From Rhyacophila brunnea (Eukaryota; Arthropoda; Insecta; Trichoptera; Rhyacophilidae), in the NCBI GenBank assembly GCA_022495005.1, contig JAGYXB010000976.1:248001-312000 (forward strand): a stretch of 64,000 nucleotides of DNA, written 5' to 3'. Position 1 is the first letter of the stretch. Each line of letters starts with the position of its first letter. The position numbers were made by a program, and so were the translations under genes. Positions 44,571-58,957 of the stretch are shown piece by piece. Under the pieces are notes generated by a model that saw only the letters and a program-made list of their open reading frames with translations, searched no databases and was not told the origin of the DNA.

Positions 44571-47043
44571 TAATAATATTTCTGTAAATTATTTTTCTTT
44601 GTAAGCGTAGGTACTTCTATTTTTTTAATAATACTATAATAATGCTACTGCTATTATGATGAATATAATAAAATATACTAAATGCAGTAGATACCAATAT
44701 TTTCTGATGAAAATATAATATTTGAATAATAAGTATCCATAAAACACCACAGCGGCAAAAATACGGTGCTCCGATTCGAAAAAAACTCGCCTGCTCAAAA
44801 TTAATCGCTAAAGTGTTCCAACTAAACATATCAATTTATATTTTTATCGAGAGCGGCTATTTTTTATGGATAAATTTTACATTGAGGGAGTTATCATGAT
44901 TCGGCATGGTTTATTGCGATAGGATGTGCGTTCGATTTTCCCAGACCCTGATTTCGGCCGCAGATGGACAGAAGATACGACTGGGAAGGGGTCGTAAACT
45001 TGTCAATTTTATTTTAATACCGCCGATCGTAGATGCTTCAACTAAATTAAATTTCGAAACGATGTGAGGTTTAATCAATTTCAACAAACAAATTGTGTTA
45101 TCTAGCTGTTAGCATCCAGCCAAGTTTGTTATAGTCCAACTAATTTTCAATAAATAAGACATAACGTCTAGTCCATAATATTATTTACCGTGAATAAAAT
45201 TATTTATTTCACATAAATATATATTGGTTTTAAAAAATAATAATTTCATTCTTTGACAAAGGCACATAATAATAGTACCTATCATTATTATGATAAAACT
45301 TTTAGGGGGCTCAAAAAAAAGTTATTCTTCCAAAAACTAATAAGTAAATAAGTAATAAACCCGTATTCTGTATTAACCCTTCCCTGCATGTTTTTTTTTT
45401 TGTTTTAATTATTTTTTCTTGGTGTCAAAATGCCTTGTGAATGAAGGAAAAATATTTTTTTTTTAACAATTACATTAAAAACTAATATTCACACCTTATT
45501 TTATGTGTATTCAACCAATTTCAATCTTCTGTACATTTTATTTTTATTTATTTACAAATGCGGATTTTTGCGTACATACGAATTCTTTAACTTTCAAAGC
45601 AGAAATGCAGAGATTATAATGCAGAAATACTTTATTTCTTGAAATGTCCAAACAAAATCGGTAAAGTAGGATGTTTATGGTAAAACAGTTTTATAAGCAT
45701 CGAAAAAAGATATCATTTGATAATTTACACAGATGGCATTGGGTATATCGAGATAGTCTGAATAGTTTAGTCGAAATAGTAGAGAATAGTTTGAAATGTC
45801 GCAAATTTTCGACACTATGCATTAAAGTGACTGACTTCCGATTTGGATTGCTATGCATATAAAACTCATTGGTGGCTTAATTTAGCTAGTCAATTTTTGG
45901 CATATCTCTACATTCCTATTTGAGACATTTTTTATCAATTAAACTGCTTGGAATCTTTGGACAGACCGCAAAGCTTAGAAAATTTACATTTTACTCTAAT
46001 AGTTGATATCCCTGATCGCTTAATTGCCTTAATTGATTCAGGGTTTAATAGCTTTGAAGATTTAATTGTTGGTTATCTAAGATGAACGTCAGCACTAGAG
46101 ATAACGTATCGATACTTTATTTTGATATCAATTCTGATTTGGTGATTTTTTATTTTTTGTATACTTTTTGACCTATTCTTCAAAACTTTGATATACATAC
46201 TATATTATGATACCGATATCAGGTATGGACACTTTTTATTTCGAATATCATGGTTACTTTGAAAACGACTTTCAAGATAATATTAAGGAAATAAAAAAAC
46301 AATGGTTAATGCTTACTCTTCAAACGTTCAATGAAATCATTTTATATTACAACTAAATTTATGTACATGTTTTAACATTTTTACGTCACAGTTCTTATTG
46401 CGATCGACCAAAATTCACCCCGCGATCGACATATTCGTAATGCCCGTTATAGAGAATAAGAGCATATTTTTTGCACGGTAATAACTCATTTTTACGAAAT
46501 TTAGCTAACCTTTCGCATAGAAGTATATTTTTCTATTATTTTAAATATCTTAAAACGGTTGTATACTGATTTAAAAAAAATCAATTCTATATAAACTGGT
46601 CGTGTATTTGGGCAAAATGTATAATGTAATTAAAGATAACCAACATAAAAATACGGTGCATCTGTAAAACGATACGTATCCCTGATACAGAACAACCCTT
46701 TAGGTACGGGCCACACTCTATTACGCACAGGGCCGTAATTCATTTTCGGGGCATCATTCCGCGCGCTTGTTGCGACGGGGCAGGGCCGGGCTAGAGTGCC
46801 CAGCGGCCCAGGGCCGTAACATAAATAACATTGCCGCAGCCCACCGTCCCCCAGATAACGCCGGTCACGACAATTTATTAGATGTTAGCGATGACTTATC
46901 GCTGGCTTGCTTAAAATAATTATCCGTTATATTACTCTTAACTGTTATAATATAATATTTAAGTGCATTCTGTTGACCAGTGTAGAGCAAAACACTATCA
47001 GTATAGCATTTCCGACACAACACTTAAATGCAACTTAAATTGA
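44571..47043. other. Spacer, unassigned, one GC-rich island
   Basis: The island at 46700-46870 holds a repeated CAGGGCCGTAA word and inverted GGGCC...CTCTA words and may be a small palindromic element or a CpG-rich regulatory island. The 45670-46080 stretch reads in places like a decayed protein frame but is interrupted by many stops. Confidence 0.4.
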
Positions 47044-47132
47044 TCATCATCATAAACCTGGATCTACCTACTTGTTTATGAAAGCCTATCTATACTAATT
47101 TCATTTCTCTTAATCATAGGCGTTGAAATATT
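47044..47132 (-). mobile_element. RTE-like LINE 3' end remnant
   Basis: The plus strand reads CATCATCATAAACCTGGATC and then TTCATTTCTCTTAATCATAG, aligning with the extreme 3' end of the RTE-like copies (CATCATCATCAGCCTGAATC, then CTTCTCTCGGTCCTG). Only about 90 bp survive, strongly mutated. Confidence 0.5.
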
Positions 47133-50100
47133 AAATATTTTTGGAGAACTTAACAATAATAATTATTGTCACCTCTGGTTATTCCTTTAGGACTTTTAAA
47201 GCTTTCAATAAACTATTTTTTCCTCAGTCCTTCATCGTTGAGTGCCGTAACCAGCCTGAATTGCAGCAATTTTCTGTGCAACCAAGATGATTCTCTGATT
47301 CCCCCAGGACAAAGTAAAGACTGCTTTTTCCTCTGCATTGCTTTATCATATTATTTGATATTTAACACAATAATTGTATTAAGGCTATACCTCAGTTGAG
47401 GCATGGTCTAAAAATATCATGGCTAGACGATGCGCGGATTGCGAGTCGCGGGTGCACGTGACGCATGCCGACCGAAATATAATTTGTCATATAAATCCAA
47501 CATGCGTCCATTTAATGTTCTGTTGATCAAAAAAAATTTTTTTTTCTTTCTCAACTTTATTCTTTAAGCACTACGGTGCATAGTTAAAGCATCAGTCCCG
47601 TGGGGCTCCGTCTCGGGACGGAATGAGCACTTAAAAGCACTTCTTTCAGACACGTTTAAAGCGTCATAGAAAGCGGCCGTGCATATCCACGGCTGTGCAT
47701 ATATGACGGGTGGTGGTGGGAACTTTAACGTATGTTTTATTAGTATCAATAATAATATATTCATTGACATGTTTTATTTTTAAAGTAAATGGGTAATGTT
47801 TTTAGTCATCTTTACACGATTTAAGAATTAATACCCCCGTCGCCATCACAAAACAAATTTACGTATTCACACCTCGACGTTCGCTATCAGACTGCCAGCG
47901 AGTCCAAAATTTCGTCGCGCCTATAGTTGAAAATTATTTGCCGTTTCACAAGTATCGCCTTAACATAATAATTATTAAGAAACGAATAATTTCTGGATAA
48001 AGATCTACATACAGTGGTATTAAATTCTTATCGATTTTATCTTTCTGTTGACAATGTTTTGCTAATATGAAATAACTCATCTAGAGTCATAACGATATAG
48101 GATGATAATTTTGTAAAATAATTACTTATATCAAGAAAACATTACATTTTGTCTTATAATAAATACATTCTATTTTTAAAAAGAGTAGTAGAGTGAATGG
48201 CAATTTAATTAATTAAAGTATGACGTCATTAAGTTGTTAAAACCTCCGATATGACAATTGATTCGAAATAGTTTTTGTTTTTCTTAATTCAATGTCCATC
48301 AGTATTTATTTACACACTTCTCAGTTCGTAAACCCCTCTTAATATTCTAAATACCAACAACAAAAATTAATATTATATTTAATTAAAGAGACCTCCAATT
48401 TAACATGTCTCATTTTAATAAAACCATAATACCTTCGATAGTAATGGAATTACAGTTTGTTCCGATGTTTACCCTAAAATAAAATTATCCTAAGCAACAG
48501 TAGATATCTGATTTAACTGATGAATTATTGATATTTTTTTAATCAACACAAGTAGTTTGAGGTTATTGTGTGATTTAATTTACGAGATATGGATATTCGA
48601 AGTTCTCATACGTTACCTTATGATTAAAAATAAGACATCACAATGAAATGGAAGCAAACAAAAAATTGAATTAATTCAAGTAAGTGGTTTTTAAATGTAC
48701 GATAATCAATTCAGTTAAGTAAATCATGCTTGTATCAGTAATATTAAACTGTCTATATTACAATCTTATATTAAATAAAGTTGTGTATATAATCACCCAA
48801 CTCATTTTAAATATACAAATATGAACACTCAATGATAACGAAACTTTTTTATATCCAATATTTAGGTAAAATAAAATATTAGAGACTAACAAAACTTCAA
48901 TTGAAAATTTACTTTCATTTATGTGGTTTTAAAGCAGAATTTTGTCTCTTTACTATAATTCCTGTCCCTACATAGTATGATAACCATACTATAAATTATT
49001 AGTTATCAACGGAATCCTAAAAAAATAGACTCTTTTATATTTTTCAATAAATACGCATGTAAAAATAGGTACTATCTAAAATTAAAGTAATATTTCGATT
49101 ATTTTGCAATAATCTAAAAAAATATATAAATTTTCAGAGTTCACAGAGGTTGAATATCACACAAATGGGTGACTTTGTATTTTGTAGTAATGACATCTGT
49201 TACAGACAAAAGACATTAGATACGCAATAAAAGTGGGTAACTATATTTTTATATCTTCCGAATTCTTTCTCACTCTCACCTAGTACATTGTACATAAGTT
49301 GTAAGTGTTTCCTGTACCATGGGTAGTGATTGTCCAAACAACCCATCGAAAAACATTAAACCTTTTTAGAATAGTAATTTTAGAGGACATTCTTGACATT
49401 GTTAGCAAAACTGACAGTAAGATTAGGCCTTAAAGCATGCGCACTTATGACATTATATTATAATTTAAATATATACCTACTTACAATTGGATTATTTTTT
49501 TTATTATTTACTGTTACCTGTCAATCATTGACAGTTAAATACCTAATTTTTATTCTTTTTGTTTAATTTTGTATTAGGTAGATTAATATTTTCTGTTTGT
49601 TACTCTAGTAATATTTTTCCATATCAGTGATTCATAACGTTATTTGTTTGGCGGAACCCTTGAAGCATTTTGTAAAATATCGGTAAATCCTTACTTGGCT
49701 GCCATAATATTGATAGATAAGGGTTAATTATAAATTAAAAACGTAAATTGGTATAAAGTGACATGCATTGGCAACTTGCAACCCTTAAACAGCCTCAAAA
49801 TTCCACCTCATTATATGTTTCGTAAAACATTATAATATATAAATATAATATACAACGTTATATCTTAGTTTGGTTAGTGATCAAGTTTTCAAACAATATA
49901 TAAATATTATTGTTATGAATGTTTTTTAAAAAACACTGTCTATATATTTTTCTTTAGTTTTAAATAACTTATCCCGTATATAATATCCTATGTTTATGGT
50001 GACAATGAATTAAACTACAAAAATAAGGAAAGTCAAATTCAATAAAAGTAGATTCAGCAATGTTTGAATTCTCTAATACTCGTGTAGTCATGGTTTATTT

Positions 50101-50978
50101 ACAAAATAACAATACGTTTCATGTGTTACCAGTTACACTCGTAGTTAACATTCACAACAATATTCGATGTAATGAAATATTATATCCCAAACTAAATATT
50201 ATGATCCGGATGAAATCTAATTTCGAAGTGACAAATTGAAAATTCCAGCAATCCTACAATGAAATGCAGTCGTGTGATTCAAGAACATAATGTAATACAT
50301 TGCAACATTCCACCGTTAGCAATTCAATCCAATAAGTGTTCGTACAAGCTTCAATCAAAATTGACGTGTAGTGTTATTGTATATAGTGGATAATTGTACA
50401 TATGTCAGATTGTATTCATGTCAGTTTATTTTATTCGTTTACCTTCTTGTCTGTCAAGTACTTTCAATTGAGTAATCAACACGTCAAATCAAATTTGCGC
50501 TTCTACATGTTAACATACCGAGTGCATAGTAACATGCATATTGAATTAGATCATACATGGTTGAAATATTTAACTGTTTGAAAGTAAATTGAATATTTTT
50601 TCTTGTAAAAGTTATCTTTCGTAACATTTTCAAGAATCACTGTATTATATTATTTTCCAGACCAGCTTAAAATAATTTTCTAATACATTTCGGATAGTGC
50701 ATAATACGAGTATCATCACTCAATTCGAAAGTTTCGCATGTTTTAAAAAAGATATAATATAAAGTGGTGCACAATTATTCGTTATAAAACCTTCATACTA
50801 CAAGAGAGTAATAAATAGGTACTTAATGGAACATGGTAATTCAATATTTATTTTTTGCTAAACTGTATTTTTTAATCATCAATAAACAATGATATTACGA
50901 ATAAGAGATATAATTACCTATTTAAAAATATATTTTTCAATCATGTTGCAAGGTAGAATGAAGATAAATTATAATATA
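47133..50978. other. Long spacer with GC-richer patches
   Basis: Patches at 47420-47475 and 47570-47720 (including a GTCCCG...CGGGAC dyad near 47595-47625) stand out. Neither has a frame with a recognisable domain. From 47.95 kb onward the sequence is uniformly AT-rich with nothing supported. Confidence 0.4.
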
Positions 50979-51509
50979 TGTTGGGTCGCTACTGTGGTGT
51001 TCGATGTGTGGGTTATGGTGTCGAGGATGATGATGAAGAAGAAGTCGAAGATGATGTATGCAGGAGCGAGTTTTATTAGCAGCGTAACGATCGATGCAAT
51101 AGTATAAATACACTGACAGAACCTACATATAATCTACTGAGATAGTTACGAGCCAGGTACTTGGATTCGAGTGATATTTTGATAAATCATTATTCGTTAT
51201 TTATACAATCAAAGGTAATACATAAACATTATATTCTTGTACATAATTATATTGAACCAGTCAGCGGTTTAAATCGAGTAGCTTGTGAAATTTTATTTAT
51301 TATTACAGTCTTAAGATAAAATGATACTATGGGAAATGATTATTCAACTAATTTTCCATTGAAATACCGTATTTAATATCGCCAATCAATCTGCTGATCC
51401 AGCTAAAAGTTGTTTACTGGAATATGATTCGCTGGGAATATATTATTGCAGTCGAATAATTTGATACATTAAAAAATAGATATTTGATCGCTAATATACT
51501 ACAGCTACA
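50979..51509 (+). mobile_element. Solo LTR, copy 2
   Basis: A 531-bp homologue of 14208-14753 with the same TGTTGGGTC start and GCTACA end, sharing TACTGAGATAGTTACGAGC and GGTACTTGGATTCGAGTG. The flanking 4-mers are TATA and TGTA, a one-base mismatch, suggesting an older insertion than copy 1. No internal retroelement region adjoins it. Confidence 0.68.
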
Positions 51510-51964
51510 TGTACTTAATGCTTTTTTTTAAATAGTATAAAAAAGAGCATATTAGTTGTAAATCGGTTAAAATACCCCCAGTTCATATTAAATTTAGTAC
51601 TTATTTTTTGTTATAAATGGTCTCTTTTAATACTGAAAATCAATTTTTAATCATCTTAATAAAATCAATGATATATAATATACAAATTAATGTTATTTTT
51701 AATTAACTTATCATCTTTGATAGCTGTCAGTTAGTGATAATATACACATTAAAAAAATCCAAGATCCCAATTGGTCTTTTGTGCAATACCTATTCTTCAA
51801 ATGTGAATTTGTCGTTAGTTAGTGCATAATGCGTATTTTGCCTGAAGATACAAAAAAAAAATCCAAAGGTCGCAGAAAATAACTCACTTTAGACAGTTTA
51901 TCATTGAATTAAGAGTGATATTACATATTAAGATGTTTTTGAATATACTCCAAAAACACCCATT
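51510..51964. other. AT-rich spacer
   Basis: No supported feature. Confidence 0.5.
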
Positions 51965-52262
51965 ATAATGAACATACATAATTTGAAAATATCTCATGCA
52001 AATACCGACTAAAAAAAATCTTTTTTTAGAAAAAAATACAGCACCTAACGGAGCTTGAACCTGTAATAGCTGGATTCGCAACAGTGTGGTTTTTAAATTA
52101 AGCTACCAGTATGCTAATTAATAACTATGATTTAACTTGTATTCTTACACAAAATACTTATTAGATTGCGTTACAATGTTGGCTATTGGTTTTTATATAT
52201 GAAATCAAAGTAGGTTCCAATTAAATTCCTTAATTACTAACCGACGTCACGGATTACTTGGT
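51965..52262 (-). repeat. SINE-2-like tRNA-derived repeat
   Basis: The reverse strand carries GTGACGTCGGTTAGTAATTA (about 52236-52255), then AAACCAATAGCCAACATTGT, a tRNA-like part with TAGCTTAATTTAAAA and B-box AGGTTCAAGCTCC (about 52030-52115), then AAAAGATTTTTTTTAGTCGG and AATTATGTATGTTC. The order agrees with 43270-43512. The tRNA-like part does not fold into a complete cloverleaf. Confidence 0.6.
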
Positions 52263-52891
52263 CAATATTTAGTTTTTATAATGAACATAGATTTATTGAT
52301 AATTTAATAAACAAGAAATACATATAATAATTAGTAATCAAATAATTTGGTGGTATCGACACAATGTTATTTTGTCTATGTGATATGTCAAAATTAACTC
52401 CATAAAACAAGTGATTTCTTTAACGACTATTTATAATATTATATTAAAGTTCTTTGCACACTTACTAAGCCCTCACTGCACATAAAACGGCTACCGCTGA
52501 ACATTTAATTAGGATAAATGTTTAATAGTTTGTTAGCATTTATTTTTATCTCCACCGTTATTAAGTAAGTGATTACATTAAGTTACATAATAAAATATCA
52601 TTTAGTGAATTGAATTGGTACGCCCTTGTCTTTGAACGAAACATAAAATAAATTAAATTGCCCATAGGCGAAACGTGGCAGGTTAATCCTTGATTTATAA
52701 TAATTGCAGCGGACGAAAATGCCAACGAAAGACTGAAGAGTTTGAATAATGGAAACATCTAAGAAAATTTTCTCATATTGCTTTAAATCAGAAGTGGCTA
52801 AGATTGTGATTATTATGTAATAATTTTAATTGAAAATATATTTTTATTATTAGATAAAATAAACAATTATTTTAACCACCAGTTACAAAAA
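52263..52891. other. AT-rich spacer
   Basis: No supported feature. Confidence 0.5.
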
Positions 52892-52900
52892 TGTTTTTTT

Positions 52901-53135
52901 TTGTACCATGTCCGATCCTAATAGGATCATATGGGCCTCCACAGAGTGGAGGTTTGTATTAACAGATTTTATTTTTTTACGAGAAATGAATGTCAGCCAC
53001 TTGCTCAACCTATTAGGTCCATACCCTGACTCACACACAAATTGAAAAACAATATGTGTACTTGCCAGACCCAGGATTCGAACCTGAGACCCACGGCGTG
53101 ATAGTCCAACGCCTAAGCCGCGCGGCCACCGTGGG
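52901..53135 (-). repeat. SINE-1, complete well-preserved copy
   Basis: The reverse strand starts CCCACGGTGGCCGCGCGGCT, has the B-box region CAGGTTCGAATCCTGG, full body and tail GATCGGACATGG. Flanking TGTTTTTTT and TGTTCTTTT suggest a target duplication. It is one of the least mutated copies. Confidence 0.93.
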
Positions 53136-53421
53136 TGTTCTTTTACTGTATTTTAATAGTCTTTAATAATTGAACATTTTTTTTATTCAACAAAATAATT
53201 CGGAAACACGTCAGCAATACATATTAAAACAAATATATAATTGCCGACCAGGACTATCTATCGAATTCCAGTCACTGTACTTTACTAAGTTATCACCTGT
53301 ACCACACCTTATCTCAACAAAATTATATAATAACTTTGCGACTGAAGTCTTTATTCAAATTTGGTTAATATTGGCGACCGGGTTTTGTGGTTTAAATCAA
53401 GATGACGTGTAACGTAACTAT

Positions 53422-53907
53422 GAAAAAAGCCTCCTTTAGCTCCCTCCACTCTTCTCAGTTCCTAGTTCTTTACAGTTACGTAAATCCATCGATCTTTATG
53501 AATAATTCGTATATCCATCGCGTTTTTAGGGCGCCTATTTGAGCGTTTAGTGCCCCATGGATAACACTGCATGACAGCATTTGTCCAGAAATTATCCACT
53601 TACCGAGCGACAAATCCAGCCCATTGCCATTTCACTCTTGTCTGCTTCCTCGTCCACCGGGTTTATTTTTTTGTTGATCTTTAAGCGTTATGCCCAACAT
53701 GCACCTTTCCATGCCACGTTGCACTACCCGTAATTTTTGGATTTCTCTTACATTAAGAGTCCATGTTTCACATGCATTCATACGTGACCGTTGATAGCAC
53801 AAATTAGTTCAACACCTAAGATACAATGGGAGGTCACTTTTGAAAATATTATCCAGGTGTCCAAATGCACTCCATGCCAGTTTGGTTCTGCAAGCAATCT
53901 TTTATTA
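53422..53907 (-). mobile_element. RTE-like LINE 3' end, subfamily b
   Basis: The reverse strand shows the LINE segment from the VKLGWSAFG-like region down to EEWRELKEAFF, with frameshifts. The GATGAT tail and last codons are missing on the left. The plus-strand words CCATGCCACGTTGCACTACC and AGAGTCCATGTTTCACATGC match the other copies. Confidence 0.72.
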
Positions 53908-56900
53908 AACTGACAAAAATCAGAAAACTTAAAAAAGCCACTTATTTACTGTAATTACGAAAATTGTTAATACTAATTTTGTATGTAAAGAACAATAAAT
54001 TTTCAAACTTCCCAATAGAATTGATATCACTGCTAGAAAGAATGATGTCAATATGTAACAAACTATAAATGTTTATATTTTAATAATAATTTAGATTTGT
54101 TTTTGTTTTTGTTTTTTTATTTAATACTGAATATACGCATGATTAATACAATATTTTTATGATAAATAAATCAAGTTAAACTCTAAAATTTAAATCCAAA
54201 TTCTATCAAATATCTTCTGTCGATAGTATTAATAATATAAAGTTAAGGCTTAAATCTTAGACAACTCAATTATTGGATTTCTAATACCACTATAACTATA
54301 ACACTGTAAAGTATTTGATATTTTTTAATTGTTTAAAATATAACAAAGTAAGTAAGTAAAGCTAAATAATTAAAATGTCTATCATGGACCAAACTGTATT
54401 TAGCGTACAATAAAATCTCGATAAAAATGTTATTTGTGAAGCTAGTCGTTACCTCTCATGTACAGAAATGTCATTGTAAGAATATCGAAATTCATTTTGA
54501 CTGGGACAAAATTTAATGAAATGCCAATAAATTTCGATAACAGTTAAATTTTTATTGATCCCCGTGCTAAGAGTTCAGTGGCGTGGAATATTTTAAAGAG
54601 CTTTTTTTGTGAGGGAAAAATGACAGCTAATTAACGCGACCCCATTAGGCGATTGTATTCAAAACCAGCCTGTGTCGCGGTTAACTAAATCGTATAATCG
54701 GCGAGTTTCTATATTCAAAAGGAAACTGCCTCGTTCGCATAGAAAATTGGACTGCAGAATGGAACGGCAGCATAAGTTACAAAGACACGCTTAAAAAGAA
54801 ACGAATAAGTTAATCTATGTCGTTAGATTGTTCTTTTTAGAGTTATTCAACAAGTAAATATTCCAATCTCTAATATTATGCGATATTTTAATATTTTCTT
54901 TGGTTGACACGTTCAATAAAAATATTATATATTTGACTTTTTTTAAATAAATTTTGTTAATTCACGATAATAATAAGTACTTATATTATTATGTCAAGTC
55001 GTCGCTGTATTTTAAATACCTTATATGTGGTTTGAGTCATATTCTGAGATAATCGAAAAAATAAATATTTAGTTTTATGAAATAATCGTAATTGATATTT
55101 ATATATTTTTTATAGATCCTAATAACAAATTAAAAACGGATAACCATATTTTTTTATAATATATTTTTATAAGTAAATGGTAAAATCGTAGCTTTTTCCG
55201 TGTCTTTATCACATAAGATTAATTCTATATGCACCTTGATGAATACGTTGAATCATGTGTTACCATGCCGTGTTCACATAAGATTATTTTAATACTGATC
55301 TATTGCTGTAGACGCTCACATAGGATTAATTACGGTGCATGATTTTGGATACATTTTTTTTGGTGATTTAATTTTTTATTTTGATCTTTCCACAAGTGAT
55401 ATTATAATACATAATATGGTAGAGAAAAAAATGCGCATCACGTAGTAATAACTCATTTTCATCAAAATCATCACATAGGACGTATTTAATATAGTAACGG
55501 CGAAGTATTTCTTTTAGTTTATAAACATAACCAAGCACATGACTATAATATTACTAATTATTATAATATTGACAGAAATGGGTGGTTATGTAATAAATAA
55601 ATTTCGCAATGTTTTCATTAAAAACTCAATATCTATAAAAAAAATCTTGATAATTAAATAACTATTTATAGAAGTTTTTACATTTTTTTTCCGTGGTTGA
55701 AACAATAGTGACAGACAACAATTATTTATCAATAATACTAAATGCCATTGTACCATTCAAAAACTTTCTTGCATATTTTTACACAGTACAATTGTGTTTT
55801 ACTATTATTTGCAATTTTGTTGTGATTTTTCATCAACATATTTATACTGCATCATGCGACATTTAAAAACAATTATACAACTAATAAATTGGGGGTTTTT
55901 TTTAATAAATATTGTATTGAAACAATATTCATCCAAATCGAAAACCATACTGCCATCCTAAATAACCAATAAAGAAGGTTATCAGGCACCCAAAGGCAAC
56001 GCTTATCACTATTATTAGGTTAATTTTATAATTATATTAAATTCCATCACTATGTGGTTAAGACACCGAACTGGATCTAATGCCTAGTGAGACAGCTGGC
56101 TGTTACCAGTTGATTACGCTATCAAGTAATGTACATTATTAGGAATTCCTCTGACGTGACTCTTCTCTATCGCCCCACTGTAATGCTTCTACGAACAGCT
56201 ATCTGCATTTCACATATTTTATATTGAAAAAAATTGAAGCTAGCATCCAGATAGAGAGGGAAACGGCAAAATTTTGTACGTATCCTATACTCAGAAAATG
56301 TGGTGTGAATGGAGAAATAGTCGTTAAATATTATTATATTTATTTTCACCATACCATGTTTATTTTTATGTAGCCAACGTCTTAAAAATTGTATTACTAA
56401 TAACTGTTAAACATATAGAGACAAAAATTAAAAGAAATAAATATGTTGTAATTAATTTTCCTTCATTTTTTTTAATACATTATACTTAAACAAATCACAA
56501 AACATTAGCTATTGTTATTAAAATACTGTTACTAACAAAGCCACCCTACTGTATCATTAATTCTATATTTTATTTAATTTATATATTTTTTTCTTCGGTA
56601 GTCAACTATATTTTTGTATATTAATACTTTAATAATCAGCACACCACATTCAAGTTATAATATGCGGGGCCGGATTATGGGTTGAAGGGACTTTGCATTT
56701 AATATTTGATTTTTCAGAAAAACAGCATTAAATTTTACAAACTGTAAAATATCATTCTTTTAGGTTTTTTTTGCACGCCATTTTTAACCATAACCATTGT
56801 TACAGATATATGAATTCGGGTTTATTGAACATTTCTTTTTATATAGCAAACTTTTGGATCCTATATATTCGATCTCGCGTGGGCAGCGACTTCGTCTACC

Positions 56901-58253
56901 TCAAGGTTTTTCATTAAAAAAAATCCCTATCAATTTGGGCTATAACTCTTTTATGTCTATGAAAAATTTGATCCTGATAATGTGTAAGTATTTTATTTCT
57001 TGATAAAAAAATAAGTTGTAACGCAGTAATATTGGTAGCAAAACATTCGATGTTTTTAGATAGGTAATAAAATCTTATTTATTTTCATAAAGTTCACATA
57101 AGAAGTCAATAGTGTATTTATTCAATAGCGTCAAAGTGAAAAAGAATCCCATCGGCATGTTTATTTTAGAATAAATCTTTTTTGATGGCAATATTTTGTC
57201 GAAACAGCTGAGCGTTTATAAAGATAAGTGATGAAATAAAGGCGAATCATGACTGTTATGAGTGCACGTTATTTTTGGTTATTCGCATTTCCCTTAGTTC
57301 CGTGCAAACTTTTTCGGTTCTGGCAATAAAAATATCCCAAATGGACCGTCATAGCACAACTTTCCCACAAAAACAATTCAAAAAACGCCTCTCGCCGGTG
57401 TTGAAGATTTTTTTCAGATAAAAGTTGCGAAAATTTCATGGTCATTAATTAAATTTAAAAATCTGTTTCCACATTTTCTTAACTTTTTAATGGATTTATT
57501 AGGTTTTCGGAAAAACGGATAGATTCTCTTTCGCCAACATCAGATAAAAGTATTTCACATTGCCATCTTGGGCAATTTATAATTGCTCCACATTTCGGAA
57601 GAAAAGTACCAAAACTTCTCTGCAAAAAATTAAATTGCTCGATATCCGAAAAAAAGGTAAGACTTTTACGTAACGGAAAAATGTTTTTTTTAAGATTTTC
57701 AACGAATATAAAATCATTTATATTTTATTGTATCATAATAAAGATATCGATAAATATTTAATTATTATTGATTGGTTTAAATTTATTTAAAAATCATTAT
57801 TGTAGAATCACATACTTAATTTAAATAAACCTCAGAAATATAGACACCTATTAGAAGTTATAAGTCCTAGAAAAAAACTCGGATAGAGTGGACTCTAACT
57901 TGCATCGTTTACTTTCCGGATAAGTATGCTATCTTTCAAGTTATCCAGATATGGATTCATGTATATTATTTCTAATATCTACGCTTATCTGGGATAGGGA
58001 CGTACTTCAAATTCTACGAATTTATTGAAAGATGATTGGCCTTATAATAAATATTAATTTTGATGATATCACAAACTTTATTATGGCCGATCTTTAGTTA
58101 TATAAGTAAAAAAAGTCTTCATCATTAGCTTCACGACTCTATTTTTAAATAAGGCTTTTATATTATATTTTGTATGTAAATTGTGAATTTTCCAAAAACT
58201 GTACTTAAACTTGTGACTTACTGATTTTGAGATGGAGTTCAGTCATATTTCAT
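53908..58253. other. Long AT-rich spacer, few remnants
   Basis: It contains a Penelope-like tail fragment (54182-54230), a (TTTTTG)n run at about 54093-54117, and CACATAAGATTA / CACATAGGATTA words repeated between 55210 and 55485 that partly recur at 46440-46510. At 57870-57965 the reverse strand is weakly tRNA-like. No gene was recognised; short frames have no domain. Confidence 0.4.
54182..54230 (+). repeat. Penelope-like unit tail fragment
   Basis: AAATTTAAATCCAAATTCTA, then TCGATAGTATTAAT aligns with the unit tail at 44209-44256 (AATTTAAATTAAAATTCCAT, then TCGATAGTATTAAT). Confidence 0.55.
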
Positions 58254-58450
58254 ACCATGTCCGATCATAATAAGATTATAAATGGGCTTCCACAATCTGA
58301 AGATTTGTATGAACATATTTTTGTTTTTAAGAGAAATGATTGTTGGCCACTTATCTTGCTCAACGTATTAGGTCCATACTCTGACTCCAAATACAAATTG
58401 AAAAACTAGATATGTATTTGCTGACGCATTATCCACAAGGCCATTGTGGG
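58254..58450 (-). repeat. SINE-1, old copy lacking the B-box region
   Basis: The tail and body are recognisable on the reverse strand (GGACCTAATACGTTGAGCAAG, then TTTGTATTTGGAGTCAGAGT), but the segment containing the B-box is deleted between the body and a remnant CCCACAATGGCC. It would be transcriptionally dead. Confidence 0.75.
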
Positions 58451-58869
58451 CAATTTACATTTTAATATTATATATATATATTATTATCTGGGGCCTAGTG
58501 TTAGAAGTGCTAATTATCAGATTTTCAGAGTTAAGTATTAGAAAGTACTTTAAAATGTTCCTTTTTTCAATACTATATAGACTATATCAGCCGATGTAAA
58601 ATTAATGAAATAAGCTTTTAAAATGTATGTAAAAATAATGTGTCGGCATATTTTAGACAAAAAATGCCTATGTTGACATAGAGGTTATTTTTTTTAGATT
58701 TATTTATTTTCCAGTATCTCTCAAAAAAAACTGTCATAGCTATCCGCACTTGGCTTATCAATTTTGTATTCGAAATATTATTTTTCTGTATAAAATTTTA
58801 CTTATAATATGTTTTATTATTATTATTAAATATTCTCTTCTTCTCTCTTATAAGGGTAATATTTTTTAT
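58451..58869. other. AT-rich spacer
   Basis: No supported feature. Confidence 0.5.
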
Positions 58870-58945
58870 AATGTAAATATCATATTGTGAATATCTTGAA
58901 TTTAGATTTATTATGTCCACAATGTTTTGTTTTCCTAAATAAATA
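58870..58945 (+). repeat. LINE-type 3' tail, copy 2
   Basis: ATTGTGAATATCTTGAATTT, then TATTATGTCCACAATGTTTT and AAATAAATAAATAG aligns with 42150-42246. It abuts the next repeat, so the two may have inserted close together. Confidence 0.45.
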
Positions 58946-58957
58946 AATAGAAAATAT

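Noticed and set aside
45671..46080. Decayed transposase or zinc-finger gene
   Set aside because: Some protein-like words appear, but stops are frequent in all frames and no motif is secure.
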